Shown: piece after piece, positions 53,429 to 60,593 of the stretch
How positions within the stretch are numbered: the first letter of the stretch is position 1
How the letters are laid out: every line of letters begins with the position of its first letter
Assembly (NCBI GenBank): GCA_023269675.1
Contig: JAHFSX010000010.1
Coordinates: 109,035 to 173,034, forward strand
From: Verrucomicrobiota bacterium
Lineage (GTDB): Bacteria; Verrucomicrobiota; Kiritimatiellia; RFP12; UBA1067
DNA length: 64,000 bases
Direction of reading: 5' to 3'
The notes under the pieces: model-generated
The model's database searches: none
What the model was told of the DNA's origin: nothing
The model's input: only the letters and a program-made list of their open reading frames with translations
Translations under genes and position numbers: made by a program

Positions 53429-54265
53429 ATGAAGCGATCGATCCTGATGGCACTCGTGACGGCCGCGCTCCCGCTGCTCGCGCAGGTGAGCGACAGCGCG
53501 CGGGACGGCTACCGTCTGGTCTGGGCGGATGAGTTCAACGCGGGCGGCAAGCCGGACCCCGCGAACTGGTCCTACGAGCACGGCTTCGTGCGCAACCGCG
53601 AGCTTCAGTGGTATCGGCCGGAGAACGCGTTCTGCACCAACGGCCTGCTGGTCATCGAAGGCCGCCGTGAGCGGACGCCGAATCCGGGCTACCGCCAGGG
53701 CGACGCAAGCTGGTACCGGTCGCGGGAGTTCGCCGACTACACCTCCGCCTGCCTGATCACCAAAGGGCTCCACAGCTGGCAATACGGGCGCTTCGAAGTG
53801 AAGGCGCGGATCAAAGCCCGGGACGGACTCTGGCCCGCCATCTGGTTCCTGGGCGTGAAGGGCTCCTGGCCCTGCTGCGGCGAGACCGACCTGATGGAGT
53901 TTTACGGCGGCAACATTTTGGCGAACGCCTGCTGGGGTTCAAAGGAGCGCGGGAAAGCCAAGTGGGACAACGCCAAGAAGCCGGTGGCCTCGTTCGGCGA
54001 CCCGGCGTGGGACGAGAAGTTTCACGTCTGGCGGATGGACTGGGACGAAAAGTCCATCGTGCTCTCCGTGGACGGCCTCACGCTCAACACCGTTGATTTG
54101 ACCCAGACGATCAACCCGGATGGGCGCGAGCCCCGCAACCCCTTCCACCAGCCGCACTACCTGCTGCTGAACCTCGCAATCGGCGGCGACTCGGGCGGCA
54201 ACCCGTCGGACACGCCGTTCCCGTCGCGCTACGAGATCGACTTCGTGCGCGTCTACCAGAAGTGA
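53429..54265 (+). CDS. Exported GH16 endo-beta-glucanase/galactanase
   Basis: 278 residues, a typical length, with a signal peptide ending LLAQ. It has the beta-jelly-roll GH16 fold: YRLVWADEFNAGGKPDPANW, WQYGRFEVKARIKARDGLWP, and the catalytic motif E152-T-D154-L-M-E157 (GETDLMEFYGG) in the ExDxxE form of laminarinases and kappa-carrageenase relatives. The C-terminal strand is YEIDFVRVYQK. It should cut beta-1,3/1,4-glucan or a sulfated galactan outside the cell. A 52-bp piece nearly identical to its codons for HSWQYGRFEVKARIK is present at 60542-60593. Confidence 0.95.
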   Translation: MKRSILMALVTAALPLLAQVSDSARDGYRLVWADEFNAGGKPDPANWSYEHGFVRNRELQWYRPENAFCTNGLLVIEGRRERTPNPGYRQGDASWYRSREFADYTSACLITKGLHSWQYGRFEVKARIKARDGLWPAIWFLGVKGSWPCCGETDLMEFYGGNILANACWGSKERGKAKWDNAKKPVASFGDPAWDEKFHVWRMDWDEKSIVLSVDGLTLNTVDLTQTINPDGREPRNPFHQPHYLLLNLAIGGDSGGNPSDTPFPSRYEIDFVRVYQK

Positions 54266-54338
54266 CCCTGTCGGGCACGAATGGCCGAGCCGTTTTTTTT
54301 CCGCAGGCCTTTCGCGCATCGCGCCAGCACGTTCACTT

Positions 54339-54408
54339 TCATGGCATTGCAACTCATAACTCCTAACTCCTCCTTCGGGTGTGGATTCAACAACGTTGAA
54401 TCACACCC
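54339..54408 (+). repeat. Composite heptamer-hairpin element, copy 3
   Basis: TCATGGCATTGCAAC (54339-54353), AACTCAT/AACTCCT/AACTCCT (54351-54371), CCTTCGGGTGTG and the hairpin GATTCAAC-AAC-GTTGAATC (54384-54402) with flanking GGGTGT/ACACCC. It ends 22 bp before the ATG at 54431, and AAGGGAGG lies between. Confidence 0.8.
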
Positions 54409-54430
54409 GCTGTCAAGGGAGGGCACCGTC

Positions 54431-55819
54431 ATGCGGAAGCGCAGGCGACCGGCGGTTGGCCGGCGGAGTTCGGCCTTGGCCGTTCTGCTTCTGCTGGCGG
54501 CGGTTCAGGCTCACGGCCAGTGGAACGTCGATCACTTTGGCACCGGCCAACTGACCTATCCGTTCGACGTGCGCATCGGAAAGGTGCGTAACGATGGCAC
54601 CAACCGCGTCTATGTGAGCGAAAGGAACGGCCGGATCACGGAGTGGAGCTATGCCGGCGGCGGCTGGAGCAAGACGGTCGTCGTTCCGGCCGTCTCGAAC
54701 CTTGCTCTCATGGCGATCGGCGACGTGCACAACGACGGCACGAACCGGCTCTACTACACGGAGTTCCACAAGCTGGGAGACCTGCACGAGGTCATGTGGA
54801 CCGGTGCCGGCTGGAGCCGGACAGCCATCGACCAGGATCGCAGTTCGCTGAACATCTTCATCGGTCCCGGCCGGAACGACGGCCTCCAGCGGCTCTACGT
54901 GGGCGGCGTGAGCACAACCAGTCCGGCCAACACCTACACCGGCCTCTGGGAGTATGCCTGGTCGGCCGGGGCATGGCAGAAAACGCGCCTGCACGCGACG
55001 CCCATGGAGGGGCGAGGCGCGGTGGGCAATCTGCGCAACGACGGCATCCTGCGCGTGCTGGGCAACGGCGTCGGCAGTGCGCCCTCCTTCTTCTATGACT
55101 TCACCTGGAGCGGCTCATCCTATGCTGCCTTTCCCATCGACGTCGCAAACAAAGCGCTTGCGCCAGACCCCGCCGACGTGGGCTGCGCGCGCAATGACGG
55201 CACGGTGAGGGTCGTCGCCAATACGCAGCAGGGCAAGCGGGAGTACACATGGAGCGGCGGCGCGTGGCAGGCCGTCACTTTCGACTCGCTCACCCGCCGC
55301 GGCGATATGCGGATCGCGCGCCTCAAGGCGGACGGCCTCTACCGCATATACACCACCCATTCCGGCGCGACCACGCCCAAGCCCCCACTGATGGAGTTCG
55401 TTTGGAATGCCGTCACGTCAAAGTACGGCAGCAACACGGTGGTCGACGCCGTCACCGGCGCGACGGCCATGATCGACGCCGGCAACGGACGCAACGACGG
55501 CGTGGCGCGGCTCTACGCGCCGGACTATGCCGGCGGGGAGATGCTGGAAATCACGAGCGTCGCCCCGCTCGTCTATGCCACCCCGGACAGCGGTCTGCGC
55601 CTGAACGGCCTGTCCGTCGGTGCCGGTCGCGTGAGCGTGTCCATCAGCAACTTGACGGAGCGCTGCGAGTACCGAGTCCAGCGCGCACCGGATGCCACCG
55701 CGAACTGGCGGCAGGTCGGCGCGTTCACCGCCACCGGCACATCGACAAATTGGTCCGATGTCCCGACCAACGGCGCGGCCTTCTACCACGTCACTGGCCA
55801 GCCCCAGCCGGATCCGTAG
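54431..55819 (+). CDS. Exported propeller-like NDGT-repeat protein
   Basis: 462 residues. The ATG at 54431 is preferred over 54281 because AGGGAGG is upstream and it starts a twin-arginine-looking or ordinary signal peptide (RKRRRPAVGRRSSALAVLLL). The mature part has repeated units of about 50 residues around VRNDGTNRVYVSE, VHNDGTNRLYYTE, GRNDGLQRLYVGG, ARNDGTVRVVAN and GRNDGVARLYAPD. This fits a beta-propeller of FG-GAP or WD40-like type. The C-terminal 80 residues are a fibronectin-like sandwich (CEYRVQRAPDATANWRQV) like that of the SUMF1 protein. I do not recognise the family. A secreted binding role is likely. Confidence 0.75.
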   Translation: MRKRRRPAVGRRSSALAVLLLLAAVQAHGQWNVDHFGTGQLTYPFDVRIGKVRNDGTNRVYVSERNGRITEWSYAGGGWSKTVVVPAVSNLALMAIGDVHNDGTNRLYYTEFHKLGDLHEVMWTGAGWSRTAIDQDRSSLNIFIGPGRNDGLQRLYVGGVSTTSPANTYTGLWEYAWSAGAWQKTRLHATPMEGRGAVGNLRNDGILRVLGNGVGSAPSFFYDFTWSGSSYAAFPIDVANKALAPDPADVGCARNDGTVRVVANTQQGKREYTWSGGAWQAVTFDSLTRRGDMRIARLKADGLYRIYTTHSGATTPKPPLMEFVWNAVTSKYGSNTVVDAVTGATAMIDAGNGRNDGVARLYAPDYAGGEMLEITSVAPLVYATPDSGLRLNGLSVGAGRVSVSISNLTERCEYRVQRAPDATANWRQVGAFTATGTSTNWSDVPTNGAAFYHVTGQPQPDP

Positions 55820-56118
55820 GCCTGTCAGCGGCGTCGCTGGCGTCGCGACAGGACATCGGATTCCGCTGAGAAAGTCGGACGGACGGCGTTGCTTCGAACG
55901 GAATGCCCTCACGGGCACACAACAAACGGGGGCGATGCGTTCGTTGTGGCGCCGTCAGGCGCTGATTGTTGACTTTTTCAGCACAACCGACATCGGGCTG
56001 TTTCATGCTCCCCCCACGCCTGCTTCAGCCGGGCCATGCCGAAGGAGCGGCTGCCGTTTCCAGTCACCGGACAGGCGCGTTCGCGCGCGCGGCCCCGCCG
56101 GACGCGGCCGCGGCAAGC

Positions 56119-59100
56119 TCACGGCCGCGCCGCCAGATACCCCCAAACGAGGACGTTGGGCGCCCAGGTGTCGATGACGTATTCGTTCGCGGACACGAGG
56201 ACCCACGTTTCGAAGTAGGCCTCGGTCAAGGGCCACGCGTAGGCGTCGGGCCAGATGAACTCCGGCCTGTTCACGAACTGGAGGTTGATGTCCCAGAAGC
56301 TGTGGGGCCAGCTGAAGTAGTCCGAATTTCCGAACACCGTCAGCCCGACCGGAACCGCCTGCCCGCTCGAGCGGGCGTCCAGCTCGAGCGGGACCCTGAC
56401 GGGGTTTGCGCCGAGTCCCGTCGTGTAGACCAGGTTGTTGGGGTTGCAGCCGGCCTGGAACTGGCAGGATTGAACGGCCCCCAGAAGGTACTCGGGCTTT
56501 CCCGTCAGATGGTGCGCCCGGACAAGTTCCGACCCGCCGGACGTGCTGAAGAACCCGGCGAACATGGGCCGCCCCTGCTCGCGCTGGGTCAGATTGAAGG
56601 CGTTGGCGGCAGCGTACTCCAGCGACCGGTCGGCCAGCTTGCGAACCGCCGCGACGGCATTCTTCCGAATGACAGGATCGGCCTTCTTGGGATCCAGCAG
56701 GGCGTAATGAAACGCGGCATCGCATTGGATGCGGTAGCCCCAGGCGCACAGTTCGGCATCGGGATCCGTCAGGCCCGTGTCCTGGAGAAAGACGTCGTGA
56801 TAGGCCTTGTCGCCGCTGAGATCATAGAGGTTGATGGCCGCCAGGTTTCTGGCGCTGACCGCCTCCCAGAGCTCGTCCACCTTCTTGAGGGAGCCGTCGG
56901 CTTGCCTCTTGGCGTATTCGGCTTCCGCCCAGCGGAAAGCCCGGACCGCGCTCGCCTCGTAAGTCTTGGCCAGCTCAGGCTTGAGGGGCGTCAGCACCTT
57001 CGACGCGCGCGCTGCCGTAGCCGCATAGAGCCATGAGTCGCGGATGTTCGGGGCGAGCACGTAGGCATGCTGCGTCGAGAGCCAGCTGACCTCGCCGGCG
57101 AGCGGATCGCCATCGGTTTCGATGCCGTAAGGGATCGCGCCGTCGGGCAGCTGCAGCCGCCTGAAGCAGTCGATCTCGAACAGGGCCTCGACCACCATGT
57201 CGGGGATACCCTCCGCCTGAGGGATGTTCAGCTTGAGCGTGTTGAAGAACCCGGGATGCAGCTCGCACAGCTCGAGTTGGGCGAGCGTCGTGTACATGTG
57301 GGTCACGCGGCGCGGGTTCCAGTCGCCGGCATCATGGTAACCGCCCCAGGCGTTCGTCACCGCTTCGCCGGTGTCGCCCTTGGGCATTTCGTCATAGGCG
57401 GACGGACCCTTGAAGAGCACGTCATAGGTGGAACGGGTGATCACCGCGCCGTCATCGGCGTGGAAATCGCGCGGCTTCCGGAAGTCGCTATAGGGCGGCC
57501 CGAGCTCGACGCCGCTCCGCTGGTTGTAAAGGCCCTTCATCTGAACGAGGAAGGCCTTCTGCCAAACGGAGGGGCCGATCTCGAACGGATAGCTGCACCC
57601 GACGCCCTCGACGCACACGCGGTAGGTGCCCGGCGCGGTGACCGCGCTGAAGTCCATCCGATAGACGGCGGTGCCGCTGTAGTTCTTCGGGGGCTTGGCG
57701 CAGAGCGTCTCCGTGCCGTCCGCGGCCATGACGCGCTCGACCTTCCCGCTGAAGACCGCTTGGCCCGTCGCGCCGTCGGCCAGCGTAAAGCGAAGGCCTT
57801 CGGGGAACGTGTACGCTCCGCCCGTGCCCAGCCAGACGGACAAGAACGCCCGCTTGACGGGGTCGTCCGGCCGGTAGCCGATCTGGTTGACGTGGACCGC
57901 TTCGCTGCGGACGTTCTGCAGGTCGGCGGCAAAGGTCAAATCGCCGTTCTTGACGTTGACGGCATCGACCTTGATCGCGTACCTTTTGCCGGCCTCGACC
58001 TTCGAAGGCAGCTTCAGGTAGATCCGGTGCCGCGTGGGATGCTGCCCGCCGGGGAGCACGACATCCGACGGCACGCTCTTGCGGTAGACGGCCAGCGGCT
58101 TGACGCCGGCGGCGTAGGCCGGATCATCGGCCGACCGGATGGTGTAGTTCGCCGCCTCTTCGGTTGTGAACTCGAGCAGCGGATCGCCCTCGAGGCGCTC
58201 GTCGGTGAAGAGCCAGTCGAGGTCCTTGCCCTGAAGCCGGCCGATCCGCTTGCCGTTGCGGATGAGCGACGCCTGCCGGACCACGCCGTCGCGCCACTTC
58301 TGCTCCTTCTTCTCGTCGCCGGGCTGGGGCTCGTATTTCGACATCGTGGACAAGACGGTCCGCTGCGCCTCGATGGTGAGCGAGAGCACGTCGGGCCCCA
58401 CGAGCGACACGTGCGTCACCTCCGGCGAGCGCGCCGTGCGGTGCGCGTAGGCCCGGAGCTTCTGCTCGCGTCCGCATGCGGCCCGCGCCTGCGCCTCCTC
58501 CGCCTGCTTCGCCTGCAGCGCCGCCTCCTGAGCCGCCTGCTTCGCGTAGCGCTCGCGTTCCGCCAGCATCGACGCGTCGGGCGTGAGCAGCACAATCGCG
58601 TCCAGCTCCAGGTCGACGGCGCCCTTCTGCCAGTCTCCCTGTACCTGGTATTGGACGATGCGCGCGAGATCCAGTTTGCCGGCAACCGGCTTTTGATCGC
58701 GATGCAGGGCGTTGGGAGTCGAGACTGCCGCAGCGCCCTTGGGCGTTACCGTAACGAAATCAGCCGACGGCGGCGGCAGGGCGAACTGCCAGCTGCCGCT
58801 CATGTCATCGGCGTCGAGCAGCTGCAGCTGGAGGGTCTTGGCGGTGTTGGCCGCCGTCGTGCGCAAGCGGAAGGCCGGGGTGAGGCCGGCGCAGGCGCTG
58901 AGGTTCATTTGCGTATTGACGCCCGCGCCGCCGTTGCACGCCAGGCCCCTCAGCACCGCGCGCCCGTCCGCGACCTGAATCTTGTCCTGCCACGACAGAT
59001 ACGAGAAAGTGAAAGGCGTGTCGAACGTGGTGATGGCGAACGGTTCGCCGGTGGTCGCCGGGGCCTCAGCCTCCAGGGCCTTCAGCCGCCACCAGGCCGA

Positions 59101-60375
59101 CTCGACGGGGAAGAACTGCGAAAGGTACAGCCGGTCATAGCGGTAGTGCGCGATCACGTCGCAGATGGCCGCCCGCTGCTGCGCCACGAACGCCCGGTCC
59201 GGGCACAGCGCCACGACCCAGGCGGCAAAGCACGGCTCCCGCACGAACTCTTTTTCGAGGCCCATTCGCGGCGAAGCGCGGTGCTGCACCTTCAGCCCGG
59301 CCTCCGCCACCGCGACCGCCTCCGCCTCGCTGCCTTGCGGGCGCCACGCCGCGTTCATCACCCGCCAGTCCTGCTCGAAACGCTCTCCCCCCAGGCTGTC
59401 GAACCACCCGCACAACGGCAGGCTCTGCGCCGCGAGCTGGGCGCTGGCGAGCAGCCCGCGCGCGTACGCCGCGCGCAGGCCGGGCTCAGTCTCCATCTCC
59501 CAGAGCGCGCGCAGGCACGCCACCCCTTCCGACCCCGTCCACGAGTGGCGCGGCCCCTGCCCCGGATCAAACACCATGCCCGTCGCGCAGATCTCCAGGC
59601 GCGTGCGCTGCCCCTTGCCGACCTTCTCCGCCAGGGCGCTGAGGTAGCGCTGCTGCCAGCGCCCGTCCCCGGTGAAACCGTGCATGGCCTTCATGACGAA
59701 CAGCAGGCGGGGCGCGCTCTCCCACGTCGGCCGCTTGAAATCGCCGCGAAACGGCGAGGGGCCGCCCTCGCACGGCATCCGCCACTCCGTGCGCTCCAGC
59801 TCTCCGACCTGCTGCGTAAACGCCGCCACCAGCCGCGCGCGCTCTTCGGGCTCGGCCAGTCCGTCCCGCGTGAAGCGCCAGAGGCCATACAGCCAGGGGG
59901 TGGTCTGGTCGTTGGAGCCCATGGGAAAGGCGGTCACGCCATCCGTCGCCACGCCGCGCGCAATGAATCCGGGCGTCGAGCCGACCGAGGAGAGAAACAG
60001 CAGCCCGCGCACGAGCCGCCGCGCCTTGACCCGGACCTCCTCCTCCCCCGTCACCCGCCAGCGGGTGCACAGCGCGTCGAGGTAGAGGCCGTTGAGCATG
60101 GGCCCGTCTTCGATGGGCACGCCCCACGACAGGGCGTTCGGCTTGTGCGCGCGACACTCTTCGGGCGTGGGCCGGATGTAGCTCCCGTCGAGCGCCGTGT
60201 AGTCCAGCATGACCTCGTGCAGGTCGATGAAGCGCCGCCACACCTCGCCGTGCGCCTGCGCGACCGCCTTCTCAACCGCCTCGTCGCCCCCCCAGGCCAA
60301 GCCGCACCACAGCGCCGCTGCCAGGCCCGCCGCGCGCGGGCCGGGGAATCGCATCGGAACCCCGGAAAATTTCAT
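56119..60375 (-). CDS. Two-module secreted protein: N-terminal (alpha/alpha)-like domain fused to GH9 cellulase
   Basis: 1418 residues. The first ATG at 60375 has GAGGG upstream and gives a signal peptide (about 8-29). Residues about 35-435 are helical, with GPMLNGLYLDALCTRWRVTG, TAFPMGSNDQTTPWLYGLWRF and HSWTGSEGVACLRALWEM. This resembles six-hairpin glycosidases but I cannot place it. Beta domains follow, and a charged coil at about 620-650. A CelD_N Ig-like domain (VHVNQIGYRPDDPVKRAF) precedes GH9 at about 945-1415. GH9 has D1015 and D1018 in GGYHDAGDWNPR and the acid E1398 in ANEYVIDTW. GH9 enzymes cut beta-1,4-glucan with inversion. Two hydrolase-like barrels in one chain suggest attack on a mixed glycan. 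The antisense strand is also open over much of its length, which is a shadow. Confidence 0.87.
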   Translation of the reverse strand: MKFSGVPMRFPGPRAAGLAAALWCGLAWGGDEAVEKAVAQAHGEVWRRFIDLHEVMLDYTALDGSYIRPTPEECRAHKPNALSWGVPIEDGPMLNGLYLDALCTRWRVTGEEEVRVKARRLVRGLLFLSSVGSTPGFIARGVATDGVTAFPMGSNDQTTPWLYGLWRFTRDGLAEPEERARLVAAFTQQVGELERTEWRMPCEGGPSPFRGDFKRPTWESAPRLLFVMKAMHGFTGDGRWQQRYLSALAEKVGKGQRTRLEICATGMVFDPGQGPRHSWTGSEGVACLRALWEMETEPGLRAAYARGLLASAQLAAQSLPLCGWFDSLGGERFEQDWRVMNAAWRPQGSEAEAVAVAEAGLKVQHRASPRMGLEKEFVREPCFAAWVVALCPDRAFVAQQRAAICDVIAHYRYDRLYLSQFFPVESAWWRLKALEAEAPATTGEPFAITTFDTPFTFSYLSWQDKIQVADGRAVLRGLACNGGAGVNTQMNLSACAGLTPAFRLRTTAANTAKTLQLQLLDADDMSGSWQFALPPPSADFVTVTPKGAAAVSTPNALHRDQKPVAGKLDLARIVQYQVQGDWQKGAVDLELDAIVLLTPDASMLAERERYAKQAAQEAALQAKQAEEAQARAACGREQKLRAYAHRTARSPEVTHVSLVGPDVLSLTIEAQRTVLSTMSKYEPQPGDEKKEQKWRDGVVRQASLIRNGKRIGRLQGKDLDWLFTDERLEGDPLLEFTTEEAANYTIRSADDPAYAAGVKPLAVYRKSVPSDVVLPGGQHPTRHRIYLKLPSKVEAGKRYAIKVDAVNVKNGDLTFAADLQNVRSEAVHVNQIGYRPDDPVKRAFLSVWLGTGGAYTFPEGLRFTLADGATGQAVFSGKVERVMAADGTETLCAKPPKNYSGTAVYRMDFSAVTAPGTYRVCVEGVGCSYPFEIGPSVWQKAFLVQMKGLYNQRSGVELGPPYSDFRKPRDFHADDGAVITRSTYDVLFKGPSAYDEMPKGDTGEAVTNAWGGYHDAGDWNPRRVTHMYTTLAQLELCELHPGFFNTLKLNIPQAEGIPDMVVEALFEIDCFRRLQLPDGAIPYGIETDGDPLAGEVSWLSTQHAYVLAPNIRDSWLYAATAARASKVLTPLKPELAKTYEASAVRAFRWAEAEYAKRQADGSLKKVDELWEAVSARNLAAINLYDLSGDKAYHDVFLQDTGLTDPDAELCAWGYRIQCDAAFHYALLDPKKADPVIRKNAVAAVRKLADRSLEYAAANAFNLTQREQGRPMFAGFFSTSGGSELVRAHHLTGKPEYLLGAVQSCQFQAGCNPNNLVYTTGLGANPVRVPLELDARSSGQAVPVGLTVFGNSDYFSWPHSFWDINLQFVNRPEFIWPDAYAWPLTEAYFETWVLVSANEYVIDTWAPNVLVWGYLAARP

Positions 60376-60451
60376 GTTGCCCTCACACCTCCCTCATCCG
60401 GACCGCTCCGGAAAACCGCATGATACCCGTTTCCCCCGCGGCACTCGACTC

Positions 60452-60468
60452 ACTCCTCCTTCGGGTGG
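60452..60468 (+). repeat. Truncated piece of the composite element
   Basis: CTCCTCCTTCGGGTGGC here matches the junction between the heptamers and the hairpin of the copies at 54339 and 25451. The hairpin and 15-mer are missing. Confidence 0.4.
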
Positions 60469-60541
60469 CACGCCAGTTGACAGGCCTTTGTTTTAGTGTT
60501 TACAGTCTACTCGTCCGGCGCCTTTCAGCCACCGCCAAGCC

Positions 60542-60593
60542 GGGCTCCACAGCTGGCAATACGGGGCGCTTCGAAGCGAAGGCGCGGATCAAA
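60542..60593 (+). pseudogene. Relic fragment of a GH16 gene
   Basis: 52 bases match 53765-53815 of the intact GH16 gene with one inserted G (ACGGGGCGC versus ACGGGCGC) and one substitution. The insert breaks the frame. It lies on the plus strand, against the 3' end of the next minus-strand gene, and its last bases overlap that gene's stop codon. It is the only piece of the gene present here. Confidence 0.7.

Noticed and set aside
57067..60423. 1118-codon plus-strand frame opposite the GH9 gene
   Set aside because: Arginine-, alanine- and leucine-rich with no domain; the minus strand has GH9 catalytic motifs and a signal peptide.
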